DNA from: Antilocapra americana
Lineage: Eukaryota > Chordata > Mammalia > Artiodactyla > Antilocapridae
Assembly (NCBI GenBank): GCA_007570785.1
Contig: ML661383.1
Span: 434,240 to 498,239, forward strand
Direction of reading: 5' to 3'
Length of the DNA stretch: 64,000 bases
The notes below the pieces were generated by a model. The model did not search any database. It saw only the letters and a list, made by a program, of their open reading frames with translations, and was not told where the DNA came from. Shown here piece after piece: positions 23,375-36,500 of the stretch. Made by a program: the position numbers and the translations under genes. The first letter of the stretch is position 1; every line of letters begins with the position of its first letter.

Positions 23375-23550
23375 GAAAGTACAGTAACTGTTTCTGTAAG
23401 CATAATGCAGTTGCACATTTAATAGACTATAAACTATTAGTATATACTTAAACATGCAAGAGGAAATAAAAAAATATGACTCACTTTATTGTAATGTGTA
23501 CCTTATTGAGGTCATCTGGAACAAAACACAATACATCTGAGGCATGTCTA

Positions 23551-23959
23551 TATATGAAAAATTCTAAGAAGTCTTGAAGATGTTGCACAGAAGGAGGCTC
23601 TGTTTATTTGTGGCATGTGGGAAAATAGCTGTGGTATTTTATCTTTTAAAATTTTATAATAGTTTTAATTTTTTCCTTCTAATTAAATATTCACTTTCTT
23701 ATATAATTTGAATTTGTAATATGTTTTTACAATTCTTAGGAGAACTTACCCAAATTGTATCACTGTAGGCATCATTAAACCTAGGTTTCTCCTTCCTCAG
23801 TTCTTAGAATGCTTTTCTTGGTCACCTAGTCAAACTAGTTTTGTTGTGTGTTTCGCTTTTCCTGAAATATCAGTGTTCCACATCAGATAATTTACACTTG
23901 CTGTTTCCCTGTTTCCTCCACTAGTCTAGTTTTCTTGATAGTCGCCTATAGGTGTCCCT
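23551..23959. other. No recognised feature
   Basis: AT-rich, unassigned. Confidence 0.45.
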
Positions 23960-24245
23960 GCCCACTTGGTTTAGATACCTGCTCAAGCACCACCTCTTCA
24001 AAGATTGGATTTTCAAAGTATAGCTTTCCTTATTGTTTCCTTGCATTATTTTCTTTTACAATACTCTATTAATTGACATATGACATAATAACCTGCTAAT
24101 TTCTTTCTAGGTTTGGTAAAATACAATACTATAATAAAAAAGCCTTTTATGTGTTATGTTCACTCCCAAGAGCTTATAACAGTACTTGTCTCTCATAGTT
24201 ACTGTTTAATAAATATTTGTTGAACAAATGATTGAACAAGTATTA
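23960..24245 (+). mobile_element. L2 LINE 3' end (ancient)
   Basis: L2 landmarks in order: GATACCTGCTCAAGCACCACCTCTTCAAAG (23971), 'TTATTGTTTCCTTGCATTATTTTC', 'GTTCACTCCCAAGAGCTTATAACAGTACTTGTCTCTCATAG', then 'TAATAAATATTTGTTGAACAAATGATTGAA' (24208-24237), the family's polyadenylation-like terminal repeat. Confidence 0.7.
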
Positions 24246-25286
24246 TTATATACTGTTGTTTTAAAAAAAGAAACTAAAGGTTAGATATCAAGAAAATTAA
24301 AATTTTAAAAGCTTTTAAGTGGTAGAGCCAAAATTCACAGATGATTTTTTTGGACTCAAGATTAATTTGTAACCACAAAACATCTTTTTACCTAAAAGAA
24401 TCCTTTAAAATAGGCTCAAGTTTGGAAAATAAAATACATTTGATGCTAATTATTGAAGGCTTGACATTTAATGTTGAGAATTTAATAATACAAAAACTAG
24501 TTTTAAAAAATGGGTCATTGTAAATGTAAGCTGGTTTAGACTTTCAAGGGAAAGTATGATATCATAGTGCAGCATGGTACGTTTATTTCTAAAATGACCT
24601 ACAACAAAAGCTGCACTATCTACATCTTAATTTACAAAAACAACTACTAAAAAGAAGTAATAAATATAATTTCAAAGAAACACACCATTCACCAAAGAGG
24701 AAATATACTTAGAAAATGAACATATGGAAAATTTTTAACCATCTTAAGGAAAAGTAAGATTATAATGCTAAATCAGGTGTTTAACTCATTAAATTAGCAA
24801 TTCATCATTTAGAACACGTTTAGAACATCATTTAGAATCCATCATTTAAAATCACATTTCCATGAACTGCTGGCATTTCATGTAAGGAACTGACAGTATC
24901 AACTATCTTTGATCTAGTTAAATCTGATTCATGAAATAAATCATAAAAAAAGAATTATTAGTGCTGATTTTATGCAGAAAGTGTACATTTTAATGAGTAT
25001 TATATTAGCAAAAACCTAAGAGAAACATAAAAATTTGAATCATGTTAGAAAATTAAAAAGGTTGTTATAGATTTATTTTAGTGCTTGCAGTTGCTTGAAA
25101 CAAACCAAAAGCAAATTCTTTCTGGAAGAATCCAGCATCCTCAAACATAAAGTTCTTGGGAAAAAATGAGTTCACAATTTAAAATTTTAAAAACCTCACA
25201 CATAAATAAGATACTTATAACAATCAGCAGAACTATAGACACATCAAGAAAAGACTTAAGATCTTGAACCTATCAAATCTAAATTA
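24246..25286. other. Unassigned AT-rich stretch
   Basis: A short part near 24680-24780 vaguely resembles L1 ORF2 (CATTCACCAAAGAGGAAATATAC). It is too diverged to call. Three near-repeats of 'CATCATTTAGAA' (24801-24840) are a small local duplication. Confidence 0.35.
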
Positions 25287-26960
25287 TTGAATAAGTATAT
25301 TGTCACCTTAACAGCAAAGAGAAGTGAGTTTAAAAACAGGAGATATAAACTACCAAAAATACCAAATAATTTTGAAAAGAAACATCAAAAAATTATGTAT
25401 ATTTTAAAACAAAAACTATATAGAATCAGCAACAAACATTTACAAATAAAATTATATACAGGAAATAATTTATAATGATGTCAAAAACATTAAATACCTT
25501 GAAATAAATATTATGAAAAATACGAAGACTTCTATATGGAAAACTCAATATTATTGATTAATGTTGGAGAAGAAATAGAAACAGAAGTGTGCATCATTTT
25601 CACAGCTTTGAAAACTCAAAGTGCTATCCCTTTCCAAATTAATTTATTGTTTCACCTAAATAAAATCAATATAAAAATTACAACAGGTAATGTAATTAAG
25701 CTAATTCTAAAACTTATAAGGAAATAGAAATGATAGTCATATGTTCTTGAAAAATAAGTTGGAGTTACTCTATGAATTAACATGATTACAGATGTATCAT
25801 TACATTGTGTACGACCGAGTGATACTGGACAAGTGACAGAAAGGATAGACCAGCACATAAAGTAGAATATACATAAAGAGAGCCACACATGTTAGTTTCT
25901 AGATTTAAGGAAAATATATTCCCTGGTGGCTCAACCAGTAAATAATCTCCCTGCAATGCAGGAGACCCAGGTTCCATCCCAGGGTTAGGAAGGTACCCTG
26001 GAGGAGGGAATGGCAGCCCACTCCATTGTTCTTGCCTGGAGAACTCCATGGACAGAGGAGCCTGGCAGTCTGTGTAGTCCATGGGATCACAAAGAGCTGG
26101 ACACGACTGAGCAACTAACACTTTCATATCATTGGAAACCAGAGAAAAGATAACTTTTTCAGAAAATTACGAGGAGTTAATTGTGTACCCGTATGTTATC
26201 ATATCCCAGGTTGTTTACAGATACAAATATTATAGATAAAGTCAATAAGTGCTCTACAATGAAAATTAAGAGGACTTTCTCAAAAATCATCTCCTGCTTC
26301 ACTGTTGCTATCAGGAAAATACCAACTAAAACCTCATGAGATGCAACTATGTACAAGCTAAATGACAAGTATTCAAAAGACCAACTGATGATGCAAGTTT
26401 TCTCAAGCATATAAAGAGAAAAGAATTCTCAATAACTGCTAGCACAGAGTGTAAGTTGGTAGTGACTTCAGAGAATTATCATTTTATGACCCAGAAATTT
26501 CACTCGCTAAATTTTTGTTCAAAAAAAATTTTCTCCATGTGCACCAGAAGATGAGTACAACAGTGCTCAGTACATCATCCATAATATACAAATCCTGAAA
26601 ACAAATTCTATCAAAAGTAAAGTATAGGCAGAAAATTGATGATGTATTTATGTAAGAGAATATTATACATTAGTAAAAATAAGAAACTACAAATATAAAC
26701 TAAATTGGATAAATCTCAAATTATTTTAAATGAAAAAGTATAGTATAGAAATATTTTGTATGATTCAATTTTAATGTAATTTTAAAAGTCAATGCCCTTA
26801 TCATTAGTGTAATAATTGTATTGGAAAAAGAAGGTGAAATATATGGGAAATGGTAGGGCAGGGACTTCTGGATGCTGGTAGAGTGATATTTTTTAGTCTA
26901 GATGTTACATGCATCTTTGTACTCATTTAATAATAATTTATGGAGCCTCGTGGTTAGGAT
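25287..26960 (+). mobile_element. Old L1 LINE, ORF2 C-terminal half and 3' end
   Basis: The forward strand resembles L1 ORF2 and its 3' end. 25460-25760 is the post-RT region (ACATTAAATACCTTGAAATAAATATTATGAAAAATACGAAGACTTCTATA). 26320-26960 is the C-terminal and 3' UTR region (AAAACCTCATGAGATG near 26330, ATGACCCAGAAATTTCACTC near 26486, TGATTCAATTTTAATGTAATTTTAAAAG near 26761). The Bov-tA at 25917-26124 splits it. No frame longer than about 65 codons survives. Confidence 0.6.
25917..26124 (+). mobile_element. Bov-tA SINE inside old L1
   Basis: Head TTCCCTGGTGGCTCAACCAG (25919), BovA part to GACACGACTGAGCAACTAACAC. Full module order. Confidence 0.93.
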
Positions 26961-27404
26961 TTTTAAACTTATTCTGATGTAAAGTATACTTAATTAACAG
27001 CTATAATAGCAAAGGCAGAAAACATAAATGAATTGGAAGTTATATTTGAATATAGCACATAACAGTAAAGAGGTAAAGATATGAATAAAAGTCTAAAAGA
27101 GATGGAGGATTCCATGAGATCTGAGAAGAGTTCACATGTAATCTGGGTGTTGAACAAGAAGACAGACAGAAAGAAGGAGCTCAATTAGGGAGAGTACATA
27201 TTATTTGAAGAAAAATATGTGAGCTATGAATGAAGATACCTTTCAAGAAGAAAAATATTCACCCTATGAATGACATGAGACACAATAATGATGATGAAAG
27301 TGACAAATATTTATCTAATGATGAAAAAATCATATTTACTAAGAGCCAAGGTTAATAACACATTTATAGGTTAAAATAAAATTAAGTGTAAATATGCTTA
27401 TCCA
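26961..27404. other. No recognised feature
   Basis: Purine-rich, AT-rich DNA. No repeat or gene assigned. Confidence 0.45.
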
Positions 27405-27950
27405 GATCCCAAATCCATTTCAAGCAGGAGAGAGTGATTCTCCTCACCAAAAACAAGCCAGGCTCTGAGCACCAGCTGGGTGACCTGGAATTCAACTCAG
27501 TTCTGACACTGTCTACCAGGGAATAGTATCAGATTCCACACATCAGGGATTCTGTTCCATGAGACTTTATTCTCCCTGCTGCTTTTGAGGGCAGTTGCAA
27601 ACCCAGGTTATCACTTGTGATTCCAGTGATTTTTTTCCTTAAACTTCAGACACCAGTCACAAGTCCAGATTGTTAAATGTATTTCTAACCTACTGGCTAT
27701 AAATAAGGTTCCCATGACTTTGTTTAAGCTTTGAGTTTAAGCTTTGAATAATTTGCTCGTGCGGCTCACAGAACTCCAAGAAACCTTTTACTTATGAGAT
27801 TACTAATTTATTATAAAAGGATACAACCAGGAACAGCTAGATGGAAAAAAGTGCATAGGGCGATGCATGGGGAAAGGGCTCAGAACTTCCATGCCCTCTC
27901 TGAATGCTACTGTCCCAACACCTTCAGGGTTCCCCAGCACAGTTAATTTC
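27405..27950. mobile_element. Ancient ERV LTR-like sequence, family uncertain
   Basis: The sequence around 27760-27900 (GCGGCTCACAGAACTCCAAGAAACC, then ATTTATTATAAAAGGATACAACCAGGAACAGCTAGATGG, then GGGGAAAGGGCTCAGAACTTCCATGCCCTCTC) follows the order of an old mammalian LTR (ERVL/MER-like, antisense) that I recognise but cannot name. It is clearly GC-richer than its neighbours. Boundaries are estimated. Confidence 0.45.
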
Positions 27951-28296
27951 TTGCTGTTAATGCTTTCAAGTTATCCTATTCCTAGCACATTTTGACTTTA
28001 TTGTCATTTTATTCCAAATTATTTTATTATGATTTATTCTTTTGACCTATACATTGTTTAGAATTGTGTTGAGTTTCGAATATACAGCATGTATATTTGC
28101 TTGGGGAATAAGGTAGGGTTTGGAGACCCTTTAACTGATGTATTTGAATGTATCATTTTTTAGTCAGTGAAAATAAATTTTTTGTTTTGTATTTTTTATG
28201 ATTATGTATGTGATCATTTAAAATCATTTTAAATAATATCACATAACCACATAAATATTTCCAAATATATAAATATGATGATGTTTTTAAAAATTA
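27951..28296 (-). other. Weak L1 ORF2 antisense similarity
   Basis: TTTTGACCTATACATTGTTTAGAATTGTGTTGAGTTTC (28030-28067) resembles the antisense of old L1 endonuclease-region sequence. The remainder is unassigned AT-rich DNA. Confidence 0.3.
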
Positions 28297-28402
28297 AGCA
28301 ACCCATTCTAGTACTTTGCCTGGGAAATCCAGTGAGTAGAGGACCTTGGCAGGCTACAGACCATGGGATTACAAAGAGTCGGACAGGAATTAGTGACTAA
28401 AG
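28297..28402 (+). mobile_element. BovA-type SINE fragment (head missing)
   Basis: Only the BovA 3' half is present: AGCAACCCATTCTAGTACTTTGCCTGGGAAATCC through CAAAGAGTCGGACAGGAATTAGTGACTAA. Confidence 0.82.
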
Positions 28403-28976
28403 AACAATAGTATAGTTTAATTGTCCTTGCCATGTCTTAGTTTTTTGGTATTTCTATTTCCAGAATTCTTTGATGAATGTTTTACTTGTTAAGGTGCAAA
28501 TCCTCTATTCTGTTCCAGGCACATAGAATTCTTACAAATAACAAAAGAAGCAATAACACAAAGATGAAAAAGATGAAAATTTATTTCACTTCTCTAAACT
28601 TTCTCTTTTTTAAATATGTACCACTGCCCTTGATATTTGTCCTGAACATATGTTTATGTAAGTGAGTGATAACTTTTCAAGCGCCTCCTTAGAATGAACT
28701 TCTGTCAATGTTGTTTCCATTTCACAGTCTCCAGTTACTCCATAATTGTCTGGTTCCTCTGACTTTGATATTTTGATCCACATGGAACTCATACTAAACT
28801 TGGAAACTTTAAACAGTGTTATTTCCTTTCAGTCTGAGAGTTTCATATATAAACACTCCTTTTCCTTGGTTTCCTTGACTAACACTGCTTGTGGACAATC
28901 ATTTTATCTCTGGTGACTTCCTCTAGTATCTATTCCTGTGTGATTTAATCTAACTGTGATGTGGTTTGTCACTTTC
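28403..28976. other. No recognised feature
   Basis: Single-copy-like AT-rich DNA with only short domain-free frames. Confidence 0.45.
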
Positions 28977-28986
28977 CACATATTCA

Positions 28987-29205
28987 ATTGGGATATCGTT
29001 GGTGGCTCAGACAGTAAAGCGTCTGCCTACAATGCGGGAGACCCAGGTTCGAGCACTAGGTCAGGAAGATCCCTGGAGAAGGAAATGGCAACCCACTCCA
29101 GTATTCTTGCCTGGAAAATCCCATGGATGGAGGAGCCTGGTAAGCTACAGTCCATGGGATCAAAACGAGTTGGACATGACTGATCAACTTCACTTCACAT
29201 ATTCA
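28987..29205 (+). mobile_element. Bov-tA SINE with perfect 10-bp TSD
   Basis: The direct repeat CACATATTCA flanks the insert at 28977-28986 and 29206-29215. Inside, the head (GGTGGCTCAGACAGTAAAGC, 29001), B-box (AGGTTCGAGCAC) and BovA part ending TTGGACATGACTGATCAACTTCACT are all present. Confidence 0.93.
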
Positions 29206-29215
29206 GTATCACAGT

Positions 29216-30199
29216 GACATTTCTGCACATTTCACCACATTCTCATTTTATTTGCTGTTTATGTTACTGTATTTAAAAAAGAATCATCACATATTTAAGT
29301 GCTGTCTTTTAAGTGATATCTTTTAAGAGGTAACAAGTGAAATCATCTCCAAAGAATCATTTAGAAGGAATTCTGTTGTTATTTTTTCACTTTATAGTGT
29401 CTTCTTCATTAGTCATGTTCCCTGGATTGGTCTTAAAATGTTATGACGTTACTTCTCCTTCATCCTAGACAGTTGTATCATTGGCTCAGGAGGAGAATCA
29501 TAGTCGCTGTTAGGAAAGAGTGATTATAGTCCCTGTTCTGAGTCAAGAAAAATGTGCTGCTTAGAAACGGAGCTGACCTCTGCCAACTAGAAATGTTTTC
29601 TCTAAAAATTATCTGTGTGACCCTGTGGCTTGTTATGCTAACTGCCATCCCTGAAATGCCTATTCATGAAGGTTTCCAAGGATACACTGACATAAACCTT
29701 TTCTCATATTAAGTGGGAGGTAACAATTGCCATTCTTCAATAGCCTTAAATTTACTGGTCTTTTAGAAATACTCAACTTCTCCTATGTGAAATTACAATC
29801 TATCTGATTTTGAAATATAGTTTAGATTTTTCTTCTTAGAAGATCAGTTTTCTTAATAACTAAGTCATTAATGTATTCTCCCTCCACTATGAGGATTGAA
29901 GGTTAGGAGTGAGTGGAGTCAAAAGTAATCATGTACATCCCTCTTGATCTTTCTATTGTCATCATCAGTTTCAAAATTAAATATCTTCACTGATATTTTC
30001 CTTAAATTCATCAGAATTAATATCATGCTTTTATTCCTAGTTTTTCACTGTAAATATTGGAGACCCCAAAATATTATCATCCTTTGCTTTTCATCCTCTA
30101 TTTCCATCCCTTTGAAGCTCTGTACATCCCCAGTTCTCTTCCTAAGGCTCACTCTACACTCAAACCTGAATCTCATTCTCTATGTGTGTGTATGTATGT
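29216..30199. other. Unassigned; right part CT-rich
   Basis: No nameable repeat. 29950-30180 is pyrimidine-rich and could be part of a much-decayed L2 5' region continuing past the SINE, but this is weak. Confidence 0.35.
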
Positions 30200-30402
30200 G
30201 TGTTAGTTGCTCAGCTGTGTCTGATTTTTTGCATCCCCATAGACTGTATCCCACCAGGATTGCAGTCCATGGAATTCTCCAGGGAAGAATACTGGAGAGG
30301 GTAGCCATTCCTTTCTCTAGAGGATCTCCCAGACCCAGGGATCAAATCCTGGTCTCCCACGTTGCAGGCAAATTCTTTACCATCTGAGCCACCAGGGAAG
30401 CC
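30200..30402 (-). mobile_element. Bov-tA SINE (reverse)
   Basis: The plus strand reads GTTAGTTGCTCAGCTGTGTCTG through to TTCTTTACCATCTGAGCCACCAGGGAAGCC, the complete element in reverse. Confidence 0.92.
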
Positions 30403-30639
30403 TCTTTATACTATATCATTAACTCTTCTGAACTCTGATCTGATTTTCTAACTGTGACGTAAACCTGACCTTCCCTAGTCTGGGTTTCCTATAAGAATAT
30501 TGGGTCCTCAGAAGTCGTCTAAAACTGTATCTGTGTTTCTTCCTGTGTCACTTTTTCCATTGGACCTAGTGTCCTTTTTCTTCCTCATTTCTGCTTTTGG
30601 GATAGTCTTCTTTCTTTATTACTAAATTATCCAGTTTTA

Positions 30640-31384
<745 letters not shown>

Positions 31385-31678
31385 TTCTTTTAAATTTTTT
31401 TTTATTGAAGGATAATTGCTTTACAGAATTTTGTTGTCTTATGTCAAACTTCAACATGAATCAGTCATAGGTATACATATATCTCCTTTCTTTCTTAAAC
31501 TCCTTCTCATCTCCCTCCCCACCCCACCCTACTAGGTTGATACAGAGCCCTGTTTGAGTTTCCAGAGCCATACAGCAAATTCCCATTGGCTATCTATTTT
31601 ACATATGGTAATGTAAGTTTCCATGTTATTCTTTCCATACATCTCACCTTCTCCTTCCCTCGCCCCATGTCTCTAAGT

Positions 31679-34600
31679 CTATTTTCTATGTCTGTTTCTC
31701 CATTGCTGCTCTGTAAATAAATTCTTCAATACCGTTTTTCTAAATTCTGTAATGTCCATTGGAATACAATATTTATCTTTCTCTTTCTGACTCACTTCAA
31801 TGTGTATAATAGATTCTCGGCTCATCCACCTCATCAGAACTGACTCAAATGCTTTCCTTTTTATGGCTGAATAATATTCCATTGTGTATACGCACCACAA
31901 CTTCTTTATCCATTCATCCGCCTGTGGACTTCTAGTATGCTTCCATGTTCCAGCTATTGTAAATAGTGCTGCAATGAACACTGGGATACATGTGCCTTTT
32001 TCAGTTTTGTTTTCCTCAGGATATATGCCTAGGAGTGGGATTGCTGGGTCATATGGTAGGTTTATTCCTAGTTTTTTAAGGAATCTCAATACTGTCTTTC
32101 ATAGTAGTTGTATCAATTTACATTCCCACCAGCAGTTCAAGAGCATTCCCTTTTCTCCACACCCTCTCCAACATTTATTGTTTGTACACTTTTTGATGAT
32201 GGCCATTCTGACCGATGTGAGGTGATATCTCATTGTGGTTTTGATTTTTCATTTCTCGAATAATGAGTGATATTGATCATCTTTTAATGTGTTTATTAGC
32301 CATCTCTATGTCTTCTTTGGAGAAATGTATGTTTAGGTCTTTTTCCCACTTTTTGATTGGATGGGTTGTTTTTCTGGTATTGAGTACATACAGGACTGCT
32401 TGTATATTTTGGAAATTAATCCTTTGTCAGTTGTTTCATTTGCTGTTATTTTCTCCCATTCTGAGGATTGTCTTTTCACCTTGCTTATAGTTTCCTTTGA
32501 TGTGCAAAAGCTTTTAAGTTCTGATTAAACTTGTTTACTTTTGTTTTTATTTCTGTTACTCTAGGAGGTGGGTCATAGACAATCTTGCTTTGATTTATGT
32601 CATTGAGTGTTCAACCTATGTTTTCCTCTAAGAGTTTAATAGTTTCTGGTCTTACATTTAGGTCTTTAATCCATTTTCAGTTTATCTTTGTGTATGGTAT
32701 TAGGAAGTGTTCTAATTTCATTCTTTCACATGTAGCCATCCAGTTTTCTCAGCACCATTTGTTGAAGAGATGGCCTTTGTCCCATTGTATATTGTTTCCT
32801 CCTTTGTCAAAAATAAGGTACCCATAGATTCATGGGTTTATTTCTGGGCTTTCTATCTTGTTCCATTGGTCTGTGTTTCTTTTTTTGTGCCAGTACCATA
32901 CTGTCTTGATGACTGTAGCTTTGTAGTATAATGTGAAGGCAGGAAGGTTGAGTCTTCCAGCTCCCTATTTTCTCAAGACTGCTTTGGCTATTCAGGGTCT
33001 TTTGTGTTTCCATATGAATTGTGAAGTTTCTGTTCCAGTTCTGTGAAAAATGCAATTAGTAATTTGATACGGATTGCATTTGGTAGTATAGTAATTTTTG
33101 CAATATTGATTCTTCCTACCCAGGAACATGGAATCTCTCTTCATCTGCTTATGTTGTCTTTGACTTCTTTCATTAGTGTCTTAGAATTCTCTATGTACAG
33201 TTCTTTTGTCTCCTTAGGTAATTAGGAACATTTATTCCTAGATATTTAATTATTTTTGTTGCAATGGTGAATGGGATTGATTCCTTAATTTCTCCTTCTG
33301 ATTTTTCATTGTTAATATACAGAAATATAAGTGATTTCTGCATATTGATTTTGTATCCTGCAACATTGCTAAATTCACTGGTTAGCTCTAGTAATTTTCT
33401 GATACTATCTTTAGGGTTTTCTATGTACAGTATCACATCAGCTGCAAACAGGGAGAACTTTGTTCTTGTTTTCCGAATCGGATTATTTTTATTTCTTTTG
33501 CTTCTCTGATTGAAGTAGCTAGGACTTACTTCCAAATCTATGTTGAATAATAGTGGTGAAAGTAGACACCCATGTCCTGTTACTAATCTTAGGGGGGATG
33601 CTTTCACTTTTTCACCATTGAAAATAATGTTTGCTATAGGATTATCGTATATGGCTTTTTACTATATTGAAGTAGGTTCATTCTATGCCCATTTTTTGAG
33701 GAGTTTTAATCATAAATGGGTGCTGAATTTTGTCAAATGCTTTTTCTACATCTACTGAGATGGTCATATGGTTTTTGTCTTTCAGTTTGCTAATACAGTG
33801 TATCACATTGATTGAGTTACATATATTGACAAATCCTTGCATTCTTGGAATAAACCCAGCTTGATCATGGTGTATGAGATTTTTGATGTATTGTTAAATT
33901 CTGTTTGCTAAAATTTTGTTGAAGATTTTTGCATCTATGTTCATCAAAGATATTGGCCTGTAGCTTTCTTTTTTTGTGTTGTTTTTGTCTGGTTTTAGTA
34001 TCAGGGTGATAGTGGCCTCATAGAATGAGTTTGGAAGTATTCCTACCTCTGAAATTATTTGAAAGAGTTTTAGAAGGATAGGCATTATCTCTCTCTAAAT
34101 GTTTGATAGAATTCTCCTGTGAAGCCATCTTGTCCTGGGCTTTTGATTTTTGGGAGATTTTTGATCACAGCTTCAATTTCGGTGCTTGTAGTTGGGTTGT
34201 TCATAATTTCTATTTCTTCCTGGTTCAATCTTGAAAGATTAAAGTTTTCTAAAAATCTGTCCATTCTTCTAGGTTATCCATTTTATTGCCATATAGTTGT
34301 TAATAATAGTCTCTTATAATCCTTTGTGTTTCTGCAATGTCTGTTGTAATTTCTTCTTTTTCATTTCTACTTTTGTTGATTTGACTGTTCTCTTTTTCTT
34401 GATGAGTTTGGCTAAAGGTTTGTCAATTTTGTCTTCTCAAAGAACCAGATTTTAGTTTTATTAATCTTTACTGTTGTTGTTTTCATTTCTTTTTGCTTGG
34501 ATCTTTATGATTTCTTTCCTTTTTCTAATTTTGGGTATTTTTTGTTCTTTCTCCAGTTGCTTTAGGTATAAAGTTAGTTTGTCTATTCAATGTTTTTCTT

Positions 34601-35570
34601 GTTTCTTGAGATAGGATTGTGTTGATATAAACTTCTCTTTTAGAACAGCTTTTGCTGCATCCCATAGGCTTTGAGTTGTCCTGTTTTCATTGTCATTGGT
34701 TTCTAGAATTTTTTTGATTTCCCTTTTGATTTCTTAAGTAACCTCTTGGTTATTTAAGAATATATTGTTTAATCTCTATGTGTTTGTGTTTCTTACAGAT
34801 TTTTTTCTTGTAAAAAAGACACTATTTAGTGTCATAGTGTTGTGGTTGGAGAAGATGCGTGATATGATTTCAAATTTCTTAAATTTACTGAAGTTTGATT
34901 TGTGACCCAAGATATGGTCTATCCTGGAGAATGTTTCATGTGCACTTGAGAAGAAGGTGCATTCTTCTGCATTTGGATGGAATGTGCTGAAGATATCCAT
35001 GAGATCCATCTCATCTAATGCATCATTAAAGACTTGTTTTTTTTATTAACTTTCTGTTTTGATGATCTGTCTGTCCATTGATGTGAATGGGATGTTAAAA
35101 TCTCCTATTATTATTGTATTACTGTCGATTTCTGCATTTATGTCTGTTAGTGTTTTTCTTATTGGAAAAAGGAGTATTGACATGCTTCTATGTTGGGTGC
35201 ATAGATATTTACAATTGTTATGTCTTCCTCTTGGATTGATCCTTGGTCATTATGTAGTGTCCTTCCTTATCTCTTGTAAACTTTATTTTATGATATGAAA
35301 TATTATAAAATATTTTTGTCTGATATGAAGATTGCTATGCCAGTTTCTTTTGCTTCCTATTTACATGGAATATATTTTTCCATCCTCTCACTTTCAGTCT
35401 ATATGTGTCTTTAGGTCTGAAGTAGGTTTCTTATAGACAGCATGTGTATGGGTCTTGGTATTTTATCCATTCAGCCAGTCTGTGTCTTTTGGTTAGCACA
35501 TTTAACTCATTTACATTTAAAGTAAATATTGATATATATGTTCCTATTGCCATTTTCTTTAATGTTTGGG
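31679..35570 (-). pseudogene. L1 ORF2 remnant (endonuclease, reverse transcriptase, C-terminal Cys-rich region)
   Basis: L1 ORF2 nicks target DNA and reverse-transcribes the element's RNA. Broken frames cover the protein in order: 34776-35009 (endonuclease C-terminus, with FFSSAHETFSRIDHILG), 33894-34085 (RT fingers, with FRPISLMN-type context read as YRPISLMN), 33191-33607 (RT palm), and 31679-32089 (C-terminal end, 136 codons). In the palm the catalytic FADD box reads FAAD (plus-strand 33437-33448), so one catalytic aspartate is lost. There are many frameshifts between blocks. Confidence 0.85.
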
Positions 35571-36480
35571 GTTGATTTTGTAGATCTTTTTTCTTCTCTT
35601 ATATTTTTTGACTATATAAATTCCTTTAACATTTGTTGTAAAGCTGGTTTGGTGGTACTGAATTCTCTTAATTTTTGCTAGTCTCCATAAATTTTGAATG
35701 AGATCTTTGCTGGGTACAATAATCTTGGTTGTAGATTTTCCCCTTTCAGTACTTTAAATATTTCCTGCCATTCCCTTCTTGCCTTCAGAGTTTCTGCTGT
35801 AAGATCAGCTGTTAAGCATATGGGGTTTTCCTTGTATGTTACTTGTTGCTTCTCCCTTGCTGCTTTTAATATTCTTTCTTAGGGTTTAGTCTTTGTTTGT
35901 TTGATTAGTATGTGTCTTGGCATATTTCTCCTTTGGTTCATCCAGTATGAGTCTCTTCGTGCCCCTACTCGATTGACTGTTTCCTTTTCCACGTTGGGGA
36001 AATTTTCAACTATAATTTCTTCAAAAATTTTCTCATATCCTTTGTTTTTCTCTTCTTCTTCTGGGACCCCTATAATTCAAGTATTGGTGTGTCTGATATT
36101 ATCCCAGAGGTCTCTGAGACTATCCTCAGTTCTTTTCTTTCTTTTTATCCCGCTCTTCAGAAGTTATTTCCACTATTTTATCTTCTACCTCACTGATTTA
36201 TTCTTCTACTTCAGATATTCTGCTATTGATTCCTTCTAGAGTATTTTTAATTTCAGTAATTGTGTTGTTTGTCTCTGTATGATTATTCTTTACTTATTCT
36301 GAGTCTTTGTTACTTGATTCTTGTATTTTCTCCATTTTGTTTTCAAGGTTTTTGATCATCTTTACTATCATTATTCTGAATTCTTTTTCAGCTAGTTTGC
36401 CTATTTCTTCTTCATTTATATTGACTTCTATATTTCTAGATTGTTCTTTCATTTGTGTACTATTTCTCTCCAGGGGAGTT
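35571..36480 (-). pseudogene. L1 ORF1 remnant
   Basis: ORF1 makes the RNA-binding trimeric chaperone of L1. Antisense landmarks are visible: 'GTACTGAATTCTCTTAATTTTTGC' near 35656, 'CTGCCATTCCCTTCTTGCCTTCAGAGTTTCTGCTGTAAGATCAGCTGTTAAG' (35765-35816), and the coiled-coil part as TTC/CTT-rich sequence (36040-36470). No long frame survives on the coding strand. The plus-strand frames here (35694-36498) are antisense shadows. Confidence 0.6.
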
Positions 36481-36500
36481 ACTGCAGGTGTTGAGTGAAA

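Larger units (their letters stand above)
20165..23550 (+). mobile_element. Tigger1 (pogo-group) DNA transposon, nearly complete, with three nested insertions
   Basis: The left end (CAACCATATCTCAGTTTATTGTGCTTTATTTTATT, 20165 on) and right end (ACTTTATTGTAATGTG...CATCTGAGGCATGTCTA, ending 23550) are diverged versions of the Tigger1 inverted termini. Internal order follows the family: TTTTTTACAAATTGAAG (20220), AACTATACACTAATAAGACAG (20420), transposase region, then 'GATTAATTTACTGAAGGCTCATGATAACTAGCA' before the right UTR. Removing the Bov-tA (20860-21062), BovB (21550-22243) and L1 tail (23250-23374) leaves about 2.3-2.4 kb, close to the family's about 2.4 kb. Confidence 0.85.
31385..36500 (-). 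mobile_element. L1 LINE, about 5.1 kb, ORF2 and partial ORF1 (reverse)
   Basis: The order on the minus strand is ORF1-like region (about 36480-35570), ORF2 endonuclease (about 35570-34780), RT (about 34080-33190), C-terminal domain (32830-31679), then 3' UTR and poly-A (31679-31385, reverse T-run at 31392-31403). It is the longest L1 in the window and lacks only part of the 5' end. Numerous frameshifts make it inactive. It is older than the L1 at 41525-43619. Confidence 0.88.
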
